Positions 23,788-32,816 of a stretch of 64,000 nt of DNA are shown here, one piece after another. This DNA is from Maribellus sp. CM-23. Its GTDB lineage: Bacteria > Bacteroidota > Bacteroidia > Bacteroidales > Prolixibacteraceae. Below the pieces are notes generated by a model. That model did not search any database. It was given only the letters and a program-made list of their open reading frames with translations, and was not told the DNA's origin. Numbering within the stretch: position 1 is the stretch's first letter; every line of letters begins with the position of its first letter. A program made the translations under genes and the position numbers. Location: contig NZ_JADWYJ010000005.1 of the NCBI RefSeq assembly GCF_021354595.1, positions 62,001 to 126,000 on the forward strand, written 5' to 3'.

Positions 23788-24228
23788 ATGGGAGTATTAA
23801 AAGAATTCAAGAGCTTTGCCATGAAGGGCAATGTGCTCGACCTGGCAGTTGCTGTCATTATTGGTGGTGCTTTTGGTAAGATCATCACCTCTTTTGTAAA
23901 CGATGTTTTGATGCCACCTATTGGGTTGCTTTTGGGAAATACCGATTTCAGCAACCTGAGAGTTGTCATCAAAGAAGGTAGCGAAGCCGTAATGAATGGC
24001 GAGCAGGTAGTAAGTCCGGCCGTTGCTGAAGTGGCGATTAAATACGGCGCTTTTGTAAACACCGTGCTCGACTTTCTGATTGTGGCTTTCTCAATTTTCC
24101 TGGTGGTAAAGGCTTTCAATAAAATGAAGAAAAAAGAAGCTGCTGCTCCACCTCCTGCTCCGCCGGCACCTTCGAAAGAAGAAGTATTGCTTACCGAAAT
24201 CAGGGATATTTTAAAAGAAAAGAAATAA
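23788..24228 (+). CDS. mscL: Large-conductance mechanosensitive channel
   Basis: A 146-residue inner membrane channel that opens under membrane tension to release solutes after hypo-osmotic shock. The N-terminal helix and TM1 are typical ([41 protein letters not shown]); TM2 is [20 protein letters not shown], followed by the charged [10 protein letters not shown] and a C-terminal bundle helix ([16 protein letters not shown]). A Pro/Ala linker ([12 protein letters not shown]) joins them. It is monocistronic with a terminator downstream. Confidence 0.96.
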   Translation: MGVLKEFKSFAMKGNVLDLAVAVIIGGAFGKIITSFVNDVLMPPIGLLLGNTDFSNLRVVIKEGSEAVMNGEQVVSPAVAEVAIKYGAFVNTVLDFLIVAFSIFLVVKAFNKMKKKEAAAPPPAPPAPSKEEVLLTEIRDILKEKK

Positions 24229-24250
24229 AATCTTTTCAGGATACGATCAA

Positions 24251-24291
24251 AACTGCTTCGCTGTCAACCGACGGACGGAGCAGTTTTTTTT
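24251..24291 (+). terminator. Terminator after mscL
   Basis: AACTGCTTCG (24251-24260) pairs with CGGAGCAGTT (24276-24285) with one wobble and runs into eight T (24284-24291). It touches the convergent tsaC-type gene end. Confidence 0.8.
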
Positions 24292-24853
24292 ATTTCCGGA
24301 TAATCTCGATTTGCCCGCCCGGCCCGAGTTTGATAATGCTCGAAGGTTGTGCCGGAGTGCGGTCGTCCTGCCGGTACTCTACGATGTAATCCACCGCATT
24401 TTTTATTTCATCGGAAATCTCGTCAAAAAAAGTGGGCGATTTTTCTCCGCTTACATTGGCCGAAGTGGAAACCAGCGGACGGCGAAAACGTTGCAGCAGG
24501 CGGCTTGTAAAAGCTTCTTTGGTAAAGCGGATTCCGATGCTGCCATCTTCGGCAACCAGGTTTGCGGCCAGGTTTTTAGCCCGGGGGTAAATAACCGTCA
24601 AAGGGGTAGTGCTTATTTCCACCAGATCCCATGCAACTTCCGGAACCTCGGTCACATAGCGGTCGAGCAAGGCCGGGTTTTCCATTAGCACCAACATGCT
24701 TTTCGAGTCTGCACGTTTTTTTAGGTCGTAAATACGCTTCACTGCTTCGGGGTTGGTGGCATCGCAGCCAATTCCCCAAATGGTATCGGTGGGATAAAGA
24801 ATGATTCCTCCGCTTTTCAGTACCTCCAGTGCTTTTTTAATATCTTCCTGCAT
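24290..24853 (-). CDS. L-threonylcarbamoyladenylate synthase (Sua5/YciO/YrdC family)
   Basis: A 187-residue single-domain YrdC-type protein. It makes threonylcarbamoyl-AMP from threonine, bicarbonate and ATP for the t6A modification of tRNAs reading ANN codons. Signatures: GGIILYPTDTIWGIGCDA, RIYDLKKRADSKSMLVLM, the PLTVIYP stretch, GSIGIRFTKEAF and RPLVSTSANVSGEKSP. It lacks the extra Sua5 C-terminal domain. The start is 3 bp after the stop of the glycosyltransferase gene, so they are probably co-transcribed, with no clear functional link. Confidence 0.9.
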   Translation of the reverse strand: MQEDIKKALEVLKSGGIILYPTDTIWGIGCDATNPEAVKRIYDLKKRADSKSMLVLMENPALLDRYVTEVPEVAWDLVEISTTPLTVIYPRAKNLAANLVAEDGSIGIRFTKEAFTSRLLQRFRRPLVSTSANVSGEKSPTFFDEISDEIKNAVDYIVEYRQDDRTPAQPSSIIKLGPGGQIEIIRK

Positions 24854-24856
24854 TGT

Positions 24857-25966
24857 TTAGCCTACTATTTTCTGATACAATTTTGCGAGCTTCTCCACGT
24901 ATTTACTGGTTTGAAATTCGCTGGCCCGCAACCTGCCTTTTTCAATTAATTGGGTGCGAAAATAATCATCGCTTATCAATTTCTGAATAGAATCGCCGAG
25001 TTCTTCAATATTTCCGGGTGAGCACAAAATTGCTGCATCTCCTGCAGTTTCCGGCAAACAAGATACGTTGGAGGTGATTACCGGGCATCCGCTGGCCATG
25101 GCTTCGATCACGGGCAATCCAAAACCTTCAAATACCGAGATGTAGATCGAAAGCGTGGCAAGCTGATAGATTCCTGCCAGATCTTTTTCAGGAATGTTTT
25201 TCAGGATGATCACCTGTTTCTGAATATTTTTGGCAGCTACATATTTGTGTATATCGTTGCAATACGATGTTGGATTGCCGATCATTACCAGCGGAATATC
25301 CAGGTTTTTTGCCTGCAGGGCTTTTAAAATGGAAAGCTGGTTTTTGCGTTCTTCGATGGTTCCCACGGCCAGAATAAACTGATCGGGCAGGCGGTATTTC
25401 TCTTTTATTTTTGCGGTGTCAACCTTTTCAAAAAACAGGGGCGAAATGGCCTGATGAATCACCTCAATCTTGTCGGGCGACGTACCGGTAAACTCCACAA
25501 TGTCGGCTTTTGTTTGCTCACTGATGGCGATGATCTTTGTGGCGGCCTTGCAGGCATATTTTACCTTGTAGCGGTAAATAAGCCGGTCGAAAAATTTATA
25601 AAATTCGGGGTAGCGCAAAAAAATCAGGTCGTGAATGGTCACCAGCGCCGGAATCCCGGTTTTGTGGATACCGCGGGGCAACTCGTTGCTAAGGCCGTGG
25701 TAGAGGTCGAGCCGACGGGATCTAATTTCGCCGCTTAGTTTAAAGTTTCGCCAAATGGTCTTCTTAAGCCCCGATAGTTTGCGGGGTGGAGCCACAATTT
25801 CAAAAGCTTCCTGCTGTTTTAGCATCGCCACTTTTACCTCGGGGGTGAACAGGGTGTATGTGTTTTCAGGGAAATATTTAATAAGTCCGTTTAGGGTATT
25901 TCGGCTGTAATTTCCCAGTCCTGAGGTATTTAAAAAAGCCCGTTTTGCGTCGTATCCTACTTTCAT
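24857..25966 (-). CDS. Glycosyltransferase family 4 protein
   Basis: A 369-residue GT-B glycosyltransferase. The C-terminal half shows the GT4 donor-site pattern: FILAVGTIEERKNQLSILKA, then YISVFEGFGLPVIEAMASG with the E-x7-E pair, then CPVITSNVSCLPETAGDAAI. N-terminal features include GLGNYSRNTLNGLIKYFP and DLYHGLSNELPRGIH. It probably transfers a sugar from an activated donor to a surface polysaccharide or glycolipid; donor and acceptor are unknown. The GT gene and the downstream YrdC gene form a pair. No polysaccharide cluster surrounds it. Confidence 0.88.
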   Translation of the reverse strand: MKVGYDAKRAFLNTSGLGNYSRNTLNGLIKYFPENTYTLFTPEVKVAMLKQQEAFEIVAPPRKLSGLKKTIWRNFKLSGEIRSRRLDLYHGLSNELPRGIHKTGIPALVTIHDLIFLRYPEFYKFFDRLIYRYKVKYACKAATKIIAISEQTKADIVEFTGTSPDKIEVIHQAISPLFFEKVDTAKIKEKYRLPDQFILAVGTIEERKNQLSILKALQAKNLDIPLVMIGNPTSYCNDIHKYVAAKNIQKQVIILKNIPEKDLAGIYQLATLSIYISVFEGFGLPVIEAMASGCPVITSNVSCLPETAGDAAILCSPGNIEELGDSIQKLISDDYFRTQLIEKGRLRASEFQTSKYVEKLAKLYQKIVG

Positions 25967-25995
25967 AATTGGTTTATTGCTTCTGTCTAAAATAA

Positions 25996-26025
25996 CAAAA
26001 AAGGCCGGGTTTATGCCCCGGCCTT
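25996..26025 (-). terminator. Terminator of the diaminopimelate decarboxylase-like gene
   Basis: AAGGCCGGG (26001-26009) and CCCGGCCTT (26017-26025) form a perfect 9-bp stem; on the minus strand it is followed by TTTTTT. It is 73 bp past the stop. Confidence 0.8.
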
Positions 26026-26097
26026 CAAATTTTGTATCATTTATGTTGCAATAAATTCTGCGAAGGAACTGAAGTCCTGAATCTTTAAATTCAGAAA

Positions 26098-27360
26098 TTA
26101 TTTAAAGTCTTTCACGCCACTAAAATCGAGTGTGGCAAAATAGTCTTCCAGTGTTTCAGCGCGGCGGATTTCAGTCACTGCTCCGTTTTCGCGCAGCAGA
26201 AGTTCGGCCGAACGAAGTTTTCCATTGTAGTTAAAGCCCATCGAATGTCCGTGAGCGCCGGCGTCGTGAATTACCACAATATCATCAGGGTCAATCTCGG
26301 GCAACATCCGGTCGATGGCAAATTTGTCGTTGTTCTCGCACAGCGAGCCGGTAACGTCGTATTTCGTAGTGGCGGGCTCGTTTTCTTTTCCCATCACTGT
26401 AATATGATGATAAGCTCCGTAAAGGGCTGGGCGCATCAGATTGGCCATGCACGCATCAAGACCTGCAAATGTTTTGTACGTTTTTTTGATGTGGCGCACT
26501 TTGGTAACCAGGTATCCGTAAGGTCCGGTAATGGCGCGGCCCAGTTCAAAGAAGATCTTAAGTGGTGCCAGACCCTTTGCAACAATCATTTCGTCGTACA
26601 CCTTTTTAATACCCTCGCTTACAAAATCCAGATCCACCGGTTTTTCTTCCGGTTTGTAAGGAATGCCTACTCCACCGCCGAGGTTGGCAAACTCAATGCG
26701 GACACCGGTTTTCTCATACACCTCATTGATCAGGTTAAAAAGAATTTCAGCGGTTTCAACAAAATACGTTGGATCCAATTCGTTGGAAGCTACCATGGTG
26801 TGAATACCAAAACGTTCCACTCCTTTTTCCTTTAGGATGCGGTAGCCTTCGATCATTTGTTCGCGGGTAAAACCATATTTGGCTTCTTCGGGATGCCCGA
26901 TGATCAGGTTGCCCTGTTTCAGGTTCCCCGGGTTATAGCGCATGCAAATGGTTTTGGGCAGACCTACATGTTTTTCAAGGTAGTCGATGTGCGAAATATC
27001 GTCGAGGTTGATAATGGCTCCCAGTTCTTTGGCAAGTTGAAACTCGTATGCCGGCGTATCATTTGAGGTCAGCATAATCTCGTCGCCGCTCATTCCCACT
27101 TGCTTTGCCAGTTCCAGTTCAGCTACTGAACTACAATCGATTCCAAAACCTTCTTCCCGCAAAATCTTCATGAGGTAAGGATTCGGTGCCGACTTTATCG
27201 CGTAATATTCTTTAAAGCCTTCGTTCCATGAAAAAGCTTTGTTAAAATAGCGTGCATTTTCCCGCATCGCCTTTTCATCATAGATATGAAACGGAGTCGG
27301 GTGGTTGGCAATAATCGTTTCCAGTTGTTCTTTACTGAATGGTAGCTTTTTTGCTGTCAT
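26098..27360 (-). CDS. PLP-dependent decarboxylase, diaminopimelate decarboxylase-like
   Basis: A 420-residue fold-III PLP enzyme. The PLP lysine is Lys56 in EYYAIKSAPNPYLMK, followed by GFGIDCSSVAELELAKQVG, the GIHTM phosphate region, ANLGGGVGIPY, the ELGRAITGPYGYLVT substrate Arg segment, and the dimer-site Cys in GSLCENNDKFA. The length and HDAGAHGHSMGFNYNGKLRS ending fit the lysA/nspC-like group. The most probable reaction is decarboxylation of meso-diaminopimelate to lysine, but the sequence differs enough from classic LysA that another diamine or carboxyamine substrate cannot be excluded. It has its own promoter box and terminator. Confidence 0.8.
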   Translation of the reverse strand: MTAKKLPFSKEQLETIIANHPTPFHIYDEKAMRENARYFNKAFSWNEGFKEYYAIKSAPNPYLMKILREEGFGIDCSSVAELELAKQVGMSGDEIMLTSNDTPAYEFQLAKELGAIINLDDISHIDYLEKHVGLPKTICMRYNPGNLKQGNLIIGHPEEAKYGFTREQMIEGYRILKEKGVERFGIHTMVASNELDPTYFVETAEILFNLINEVYEKTGVRIEFANLGGGVGIPYKPEEKPVDLDFVSEGIKKVYDEMIVAKGLAPLKIFFELGRAITGPYGYLVTKVRHIKKTYKTFAGLDACMANLMRPALYGAYHHITVMGKENEPATTKYDVTGSLCENNDKFAIDRMLPEIDPDDIVVIHDAGAHGHSMGFNYNGKLRSAELLLRENGAVTEIRRAETLEDYFATLDFSGVKDFK

Positions 27361-27385
27361 GTTTTACGTGATTAATAAAGAGAAG

Positions 27386-27393
27386 CAAAAGTA
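27386..27393 (-). promoter_or_regulatory. -7 box of the decarboxylase gene
   Basis: TACTTTTG on the minus strand (CAAAAGTA on +), 25 bp before the ATG; no clear -33 element. Confidence 0.5.
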
Positions 27394-27472
27394 CATTTTC
27401 CTGTTGATTTATAGTAGAATTATTCTAAATAAACAGGAGTGGAATTAACCGGAAATTTACAATGATCTATGA

Positions 27473-29005
27473 TTAGTCTTCCACCAGACTCATCGCCGCA
27501 CGGATTCCATCAGCCGCACTGGAAACAATTCCTCCTGCATAGCCGCTTCCTTCGCCAATAACATACAGGTTTTGGAAGCCTTCACAAAGCCCGTTTTTTT
27601 CGCGGATTACCTGGATGGGCGACGAAGTTTTGCTTTCAAAACCCAGCAGGTTTCCCTGCTCAAAACCGCGCATTTTTCGGATAAAATCCTGTAAGCCTGC
27701 TTGCATTGATTGAACTACCGGTGCGGGGAGCAGGCTCCAAAGTGGCGCCTGGATCAGTCCAAGCGGGTAACTGCTTTCGAGTGTAGCTGATTTACTTTTC
27801 TGATTCAGAAAGGCACTGATGCTACATGCCGGAGCAGAGTAACTTCCTGCAAAATTGTAAAAAAGCTCTTCCAGTTTCTGGAGCTGGTCGAGGGCTTCGA
27901 TAGGTGAAACCGTTTTCCCGGCCAGTTCATCGGGGTGAATTCCTGCTACACAGGCTGCGTTGGCAAACATGCCGTTGCGTTTGTAATAGCTCATTCCGTT
28001 TACAATGTTGGTATGTTCGTAAGCTGCTGCGGGGACTACGGTTCCTCCCGGGCACATGCAAAACGAAAATACCTGGTGTGTTCCGTCGGCCGGCGAGGTG
28101 AGCCGGTACTCGGCGGCTTTTACTCCCGGAAGCACGGGTTTTCCCCACTGTGCAATATTGATGGTTTCCTGTTTGTGTTCCATGCGGCTGCCCACCGCAA
28201 AATTCTTGGTACGGAAAGGAACACCTCGGCGGATCAACATCTTATAGGTTTCGTAAGCCGAGTGTCCCGGTGCAATAAAAACGGCGTCGGCTTCCAGGTT
28301 TCCGGCAGAAGTGACTGCCTCGCTTACTTTCCCGTTGATGATTTTCAGGTCTTCCAGCTGTGTTTCGAAAAGCATGCGGCCGCCCAGTTCTTGGAATTCG
28401 TGCCGCAGGTTTTGGACAATCTTTCGCAGGTTGTCGGTACCCAGGTGCGGATGTGTCATATACATGATCTCGGCAGGTGCCCCGGCTTTTACATAGCTCG
28501 AAAGAATAAAATGTTTTTCTTTGGAAATGTGTTTTGAGCGTGAAGTCAGTTTTCCGTCCGAGAAAGTACCGGCACCACCTTCTCCAAAAGCATAGTTGTT
28601 TTGAGCATTAAAAACTCCGCTGCGTTCAAAATGCGAAATGGCTTGCCCCCGTTTTTGAACGTCGGAGCCGCGTTCGATCAGCGTAACATTAAAACCGGCT
28701 TTTTGCAAAACAAAGGCATTAAAAAAACCGGCCGGGCCGCTCCCAACTACTACAATTTTCCTGTTTCTTTTTTTGAACGGAATCTGTAATTCATCCTGCT
28801 CAGGAGACTCATCTCCTTTTATTTTTGATGAACTAACCAGCACTTTTACCAGCCAGAAAATACTTTTTTTATTCCGTGCATCCAGGCTTTTGCTTTCGGT
28901 ATAAAAAGAGAAATCCCGGATATTCAGCTGCTTGGCAATACGCTCTTTTAGCTGTTCTTCGGTGTAGTTGGTAGGTAATTTTAAACTGATCGCCTTTGTT
29001 CCCAT
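27473..29005 (-). CDS. NAD(P)/FAD-dependent oxidoreductase (uncharacterised COG2509-type dehydrogenase)
   Basis: A 510-residue cytosolic flavoprotein when started at ATG 29005; the TTG at 29056 overlaps the promoter. Residues ~85-110 contain the FAD fold VVVGSGPAGFFNAFVLQKAGF, followed by GRMLFETQLEDL, ADAVFIAPGHSAYETYKML and, near the end, LYVIGEGSGYAGGIVSSAADG, which binds FAD. The N-terminal ~80 residues form a separate small domain that precedes this family. The family is widespread but no substrate is agreed. Promoter -7 and -33 boxes lie just upstream, with a short leader of about ten bases. Confidence 0.85.
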   Translation of the reverse strand: MGTKAISLKLPTNYTEEQLKERIAKQLNIRDFSFYTESKSLDARNKKSIFWLVKVLVSSSKIKGDESPEQDELQIPFKKRNRKIVVVGSGPAGFFNAFVLQKAGFNVTLIERGSDVQKRGQAISHFERSGVFNAQNNYAFGEGGAGTFSDGKLTSRSKHISKEKHFILSSYVKAGAPAEIMYMTHPHLGTDNLRKIVQNLRHEFQELGGRMLFETQLEDLKIINGKVSEAVTSAGNLEADAVFIAPGHSAYETYKMLIRRGVPFRTKNFAVGSRMEHKQETINIAQWGKPVLPGVKAAEYRLTSPADGTHQVFSFCMCPGGTVVPAAAYEHTNIVNGMSYYKRNGMFANAACVAGIHPDELAGKTVSPIEALDQLQKLEELFYNFAGSYSAPACSISAFLNQKSKSATLESSYPLGLIQAPLWSLLPAPVVQSMQAGLQDFIRKMRGFEQGNLLGFESKTSSPIQVIREKNGLCEGFQNLYVIGEGSGYAGGIVSSAADGIRAAMSLVED

Positions 29006-29022
29006 GCTGTATAATTTCGATT

Positions 29023-29056
29023 CAAAAGTAGGTATTCGCTGTGTTATTTGGAACAA
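29023..29056 (-). promoter_or_regulatory. Promoter of the FAD-dependent oxidoreductase gene
   Basis: On the minus strand TTG (29056-29054), 23 bp and TACTTTTG (29030-29023). The expected start is about ten bases before the ATG at 29005 and fixes that ATG as the translation start. Confidence 0.55.
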
Positions 29057-29261
29057 CCCGGGAGCTTCCTGTAAAATTTAATGTAACTGAACCGGTTTTC
29101 GCGCGTCTGTATTTATGTGATGAGCAACAGCGGAATTACCGAAAGCGGAAAACAATGATTCATTCACCGGAGATAACGCTTCGTTCGTCGAATAAATAAC
29201 AGTGATTCCACGGGTTTTCATCACATTTATTTCAGAAAACAAAAAACAAGCAATTCAAGCC

Positions 29262-29987
29262 ATGATTAGTCTTAAAAATGTACACAAATCTTACGTTACC
29301 GGCAGCAACTCGCTTCACGTGCTGAAAGGTATCGACCTGGAGATTGAAACAGGCGAATTTGTTTCGATCATGGGCTCCTCGGGTTCGGGAAAATCAACCC
29401 TTTTAAACATTCTCGGAATTCTGGATAATTACGACGAAGGTGCCTATTATCTGAACGGCTCGCTGGTGAAAGACATGTCGGAGAAAAAAGCTGCCAAACT
29501 GCGTAACGAGATGGTGGGCTTTGTATTCCAGTCGTTCAATCTTATCTCCTTTAAAAATGCGATGGAAAATGTGGCACTTCCGCTTTACTACCAGGGAGTG
29601 AACCGCAAAAAACGCAATAAAATTGCACTGGAATACCTCGATAAAGTAGGACTGCTGGATTGGGCCGATCATTTGCCCAACGAGATGTCGGGAGGCCAGA
29701 AACAACGTGTGGCAATAGCCCGCTCGCTGATTTCGCAGCCCAAAATCATTTTTGCGGATGAACCAACCGGAGCCCTCGACACCACTACTTCGTACGAAGT
29801 GATGGAGATGCTGAAGGAGATCAATGCCGGCGGGATTACCGTGATTCTGGTGACACACGAGCATGATATTGCCGCGATGACGCAAAAAATCGTTCGTCTG
29901 AAAGACGGCCGTATCGATCAGATCATCAAAAACGGCGATCTGAAACACTTTCAGCATCAATACGCCAAAGAGCTGGAAACCGCATAA
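29262..29987 (+). CDS. ABC transporter ATP-binding protein, MacB/LolD type
   Basis: A 241-residue ATPase started at ATG 29262 (a GTG at 29202 would add 20 unrelated residues). Walker A is GSSGSGKSTLL, the Q-loop VFQSFNLISF, the signature MSGGQKQRVAIARSL, Walker B IIFADEPTGALDTTTS and the switch His in VTHEHD. These mark the group that drives MacB-type and LolCDE-type mechanotransmission complexes rather than substrate import. It opens an operon with two permeases, an HlyD-type adaptor and a TolC-type protein, so it powers an efflux pump that probably exports a peptide, toxin or drug from the periplasm. Confidence 0.93.
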   Translation: MISLKNVHKSYVTGSNSLHVLKGIDLEIETGEFVSIMGSSGSGKSTLLNILGILDNYDEGAYYLNGSLVKDMSEKKAAKLRNEMVGFVFQSFNLISFKNAMENVALPLYYQGVNRKKRNKIALEYLDKVGLLDWADHLPNEMSGGQKQRVAIARSLISQPKIIFADEPTGALDTTTSYEVMEMLKEINAGGITVILVTHEHDIAAMTQKIVRLKDGRIDQIIKNGDLKHFQHQYAKELETA

Positions 29988-29999
29988 AGAGTATCCAGT

Positions 30000-30062
30000 C
30001 GCAGTCTCAGTTTTCAGTTCGTTTCACTGAACTTTGAATTCTGAACTCTAAACTTTAAACTA
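30000..30062. repeat. TGAACTTT-type low-complexity spacer (copy 1)
   Basis: The spacer between the ATPase and first permease contains ACTGAACTTTGAATTCTGAA and CTCTAAACTTTAAACT, a run of near-7-bp words related to TGAACTT. A similar run is found at 31333-31371 in the next spacer of the same operon. Confidence 0.45.
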
Positions 30063-30069
30063 TTCTATC

Positions 30070-31332
30070 ATGTTCGATATCGATAAATGGCAGGAGATCT
30101 TTGCCACCATCAAAAAGAATAAAATGCGGACTTTCCTCACGGGCTTTAGTGTTGCCTGGGGGATTTTCATGCTCATGATTTTGCTTGGGTCGGGCAATGG
30201 CCTGAGCAACGGGGTTTCTGAGAACTTTATGCGCGACGCCGTAAATGCCATGTGGTTGTGGAGTGGTCGTACCAGTATTCCCTATCAGGGCTTAAAAGAA
30301 GGCCGCGACATACGTTTTACCAATGCCGATTACGATGTGCTAAAGGACCTGGAAGGGATTGAATATACTTCGGGGCGCTATTACATTCGTGGAAATAAAT
30401 TTTCATACGGAAACGAATACGGCGAATACACGGCGATTACCTGTCATCCCGATCTACAGGACGTGGAAAACATTGAAATAGTAGATGGCCGGTTTATCAA
30501 CCAGGTCGACATCAATCAAACACGAAAATCGGTGGTGCTGGGAAAGGACATCTACGATGCTTTGTTTAAAGATAAAAATGCCATTGGGGAATATGTGCGT
30601 GTTAACAACATTCCTTTTAAGGTGGTGGGAATATGCCGGGAAGGTGGCGGTACCCGTCACCGGAATGCGTACATTCCTGTAAGCACCGGACAAAAAGTGT
30701 TTAACGGTTCCAACCGCCTGCACAATTTTGCACTGACCATTAACGCAACAACTCTGGAAGAAAGCCAGGCCATTGAGCAGCGGGTGCGCGAAACGATGGC
30801 CCGCAAACACCGGTTTGATACCGCGGATGAGTCGGCCATGGGATCGTACAACAAGCTGGAAGACGTAATTCAGACCATGAAAATATTCCAGGCCATCAAA
30901 ATCTTTATCTGGATAATCGGAACAGGAACCTTGATCGCCGGGGTGGTGGGAGTGAGCAATATTATGCTGATTGTGGTAAAAGAACGCACCAAGGAAATTG
31001 GCATCCGCAAAGCGATTGGCGCAAGCCCTTCGTCTGTGATCGGGTTGGTTTTGCTCGAATCGATATTGATCACAACGGTTGCCGGGTACATCGGTTTGGT
31101 GATGGGAACGGGACTGATGGAGCTGATCAATCTGGTGGTTGAAAAGCAGTACGAAGTTTCGGCAGCTACTAACGGCGGAAACGGAGAGACCATATTCCGA
31201 AATCCTACGGTTGACCTTGGGGTTGCAATGACTGCCACTTTACTGTTGGTGGTTGCAGGAACCATTGCGGGGTATATTCCTGCCAAGCGCGCCGCACGCA
31301 TTAAACCGATTGAAGCTTTGCGCGATGAATAA
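30070..31332 (+). CDS. ABC transporter permease (MacB-like, FtsX domain) 1
   Basis: A 420-residue permease with the MacB topology: TM1 near residues 20-40 (FLTGFSVAWGIFMLMILLGSG), a large periplasmic MacB_PCD domain (~45-270), then three TM helices of the FtsX domain (~285-415) including KIFIWIIGTGTLIAGVVGVSNIML, the cytosolic coupling helix VKERTKEIGIRKAIGA and the end PAKRAARIKPIEALRDE. It should work as a heterodimer with the following, similar permease. Substrate not known. It follows the ATPase by 82 bp. Confidence 0.9.
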   Translation: MFDIDKWQEIFATIKKNKMRTFLTGFSVAWGIFMLMILLGSGNGLSNGVSENFMRDAVNAMWLWSGRTSIPYQGLKEGRDIRFTNADYDVLKDLEGIEYTSGRYYIRGNKFSYGNEYGEYTAITCHPDLQDVENIEIVDGRFINQVDINQTRKSVVLGKDIYDALFKDKNAIGEYVRVNNIPFKVVGICREGGGTRHRNAYIPVSTGQKVFNGSNRLHNFALTINATTLEESQAIEQRVRETMARKHRFDTADESAMGSYNKLEDVIQTMKIFQAIKIFIWIIGTGTLIAGVVGVSNIMLIVVKERTKEIGIRKAIGASPSSVIGLVLLESILITTVAGYIGLVMGTGLMELINLVVEKQYEVSAATNGGNGETIFRNPTVDLGVAMTATLLLVVAGTIAGYIPAKRAARIKPIEALRDE

Positions 31333-31371
31333 CAGAGACTCTCTGAACTTTGAACTTTAAACACTGAACTA
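31333..31371. repeat. TGAACTTT-type low-complexity spacer (copy 2)
   Basis: Contains TCTGAACTTTGAACTTTAAA then CACTGAACTAAA between the two permease genes; related to the spacer at 30000-30062. Confidence 0.45.
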
Positions 31372-31373
31372 AA

Positions 31374-32645
31374 ATGTTTGATTTAGATCTTTGGAAAGAA
31401 ATACTGAGCGCCCTAAAAAAGAACCGGATGCGAAGCTTTATGACTGCTTTCGGGGTATTCTGGGGAATATTCATGCTCATCATCATGTCGGGAGCCGGAA
31501 AAGCTTTGGAGAATGGAGTGATGGACGGTATCCGTGCCTTTGCGTCCAACTCTGCTTTTTTCTGGACCGAACGTACCAGTAAACCCTACAAAGGATTTCA
31601 GCGTGGAAGGCAATGGAGCTACACCAATACCGACATTGAATACATAAAAGCAAATGTAAAGGATATTGAATACCTGTCGCCGCGTTTGTTTGGCCCAAGA
31701 GGCTATGAAGGCGACAATACCATCAGAGGCAAGAAAACAGGTTCGTTCAATATTTACGGCGACTATCCTGATTTTTTCAAAATTGATCCGTGGACGCCAT
31801 TAAAAGGGCGCCTTATCAATGAGATCGATATTTTACAAAGTCGCAAAGTGGTGAATATTGGCGAACGTGTGGTGGAAGTAATGTTTGACAAGGACGAAGA
31901 TCCGATCGGTCAGTATTTGAAAATAAACGGAGTTTATTTCCAGGTAGTAGGAGTGATAAAGGGTGAAACACGCGTAAATATTGGAGGAGGTAGAAAAAAC
32001 GAAACCATTATCATGCCTTTTACCACGATGCAAAAGACCTACAATTTTGGCGACGATGTTCACTTCTTTTCGGTAACCTCGGCACCGGGAGTTCCGGTGA
32101 GCAGGGTAGAAGCCCGCTTAAAGGAACTTCTGAAAAGCAGGCATAAAATTGCCCCCGACGATATGCAGGCAGTGGGTTCTTTCAACATCGAAGTGGAGTG
32201 GAAAAAATACATGGGCCTTTTTACCGGTATTCAGATTTTAACCTGGATTGTGGGAATCGGTACCCTGATGGCCGGAGTGATCGGTGTCAGCAACATTATG
32301 CTGGTGATTATTAAGGAACGTACGCAGGAAATTGGAATTCAGCGGGCCATCGGAGCTACTCCGGGCAAGGTGATAATGCACATTGTGGCCGAGAGTGTGT
32401 TCCTGACAGTGATGGCAGGTTACATCGGGCTGGCGCTGGGTGTTGGTTTGCTCGAGTTGCTGAACATGGCACTGGAAGCAGCCAGTTCGGATGCAGATTC
32501 GATTTTCTTCCGTTCGCCCGAAGTGAGTTTCCAAATGGCAGTAGGTGCCTTGTCGGTACTGGTGATTTCCGGAATACTGGCAGGATTGATACCCGCCAAA
32601 AGAGCCGTTAGTATCAAGCCGATCGATGCGTTAAGAGACGAATAA
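31374..32645 (+). CDS. ABC transporter permease (MacB-like, FtsX domain) 2
   Basis: A 423-residue paralogue of the preceding permease with the same layout: TM1 (MRSFMTAFGVFWGIFMLIIM), MacB_PCD periplasmic domain, and three C-terminal TM helices with IKERTQEIGIQRAIGATPGK and the end PAKRAVSIKPIDALRDE. Two different permeases beside one ATPase indicate a heterodimeric pump. The gene is followed by a 171-bp spacer that carries a palindromic repeat, then the membrane-fusion protein gene. Confidence 0.9.
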   Translation: MFDLDLWKEILSALKKNRMRSFMTAFGVFWGIFMLIIMSGAGKALENGVMDGIRAFASNSAFFWTERTSKPYKGFQRGRQWSYTNTDIEYIKANVKDIEYLSPRLFGPRGYEGDNTIRGKKTGSFNIYGDYPDFFKIDPWTPLKGRLINEIDILQSRKVVNIGERVVEVMFDKDEDPIGQYLKINGVYFQVVGVIKGETRVNIGGGRKNETIIMPFTTMQKTYNFGDDVHFFSVTSAPGVPVSRVEARLKELLKSRHKIAPDDMQAVGSFNIEVEWKKYMGLFTGIQILTWIVGIGTLMAGVIGVSNIMLVIIKERTQEIGIQRAIGATPGKVIMHIVAESVFLTVMAGYIGLALGVGLLELLNMALEAASSDADSIFFRSPEVSFQMAVGALSVLVISGILAGLIPAKRAVSIKPIDALRDE

Positions 32646-32679
32646 CAAAAGTGTTGAAGCGGGATTGGGTGCTTATTCA

Positions 32680-32750
32680 CCCCCTATCTCCACTGCGTTC
32701 CGATTGTCCCCCTGCAGGGGGACAGGAGCGACGAAAGAAGCGACAGGGGG
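32680..32750. repeat. Palindromic REP/BIME-like element
   Basis: Centre: the perfect 20-bp palindrome TGTCCCCCTGCAGGGGGACA (32705-32724). Outer arms: CCCCCTATC (32680-32688) and GACAGGGGG (32742-32750), complementary with one wobble. The whole is a nested inverted repeat of ~71 bp between permease 2 and the adaptor gene of the same operon. Its GC-rich composition contrasts with the AT-rich flanks, as for mobile REP-like elements. It could also act as an mRNA stabiliser or partial terminator. Confidence 0.7.
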
Positions 32751-32816
32751 TTTAAAAATGATAGAATTTAGAGACAAACAAAATAATTTCAAAAAACAAT
32801 AAAAGCATTTTGAGCC

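Noticed and set aside
26245-26835. 196-residue frame on the + strand
   Set aside because: Antisense to the PLP decarboxylase with no motif.
27935-28537. 200-residue frame on the + strand
   Set aside because: Antisense to the FAD-dependent oxidoreductase with no motif.
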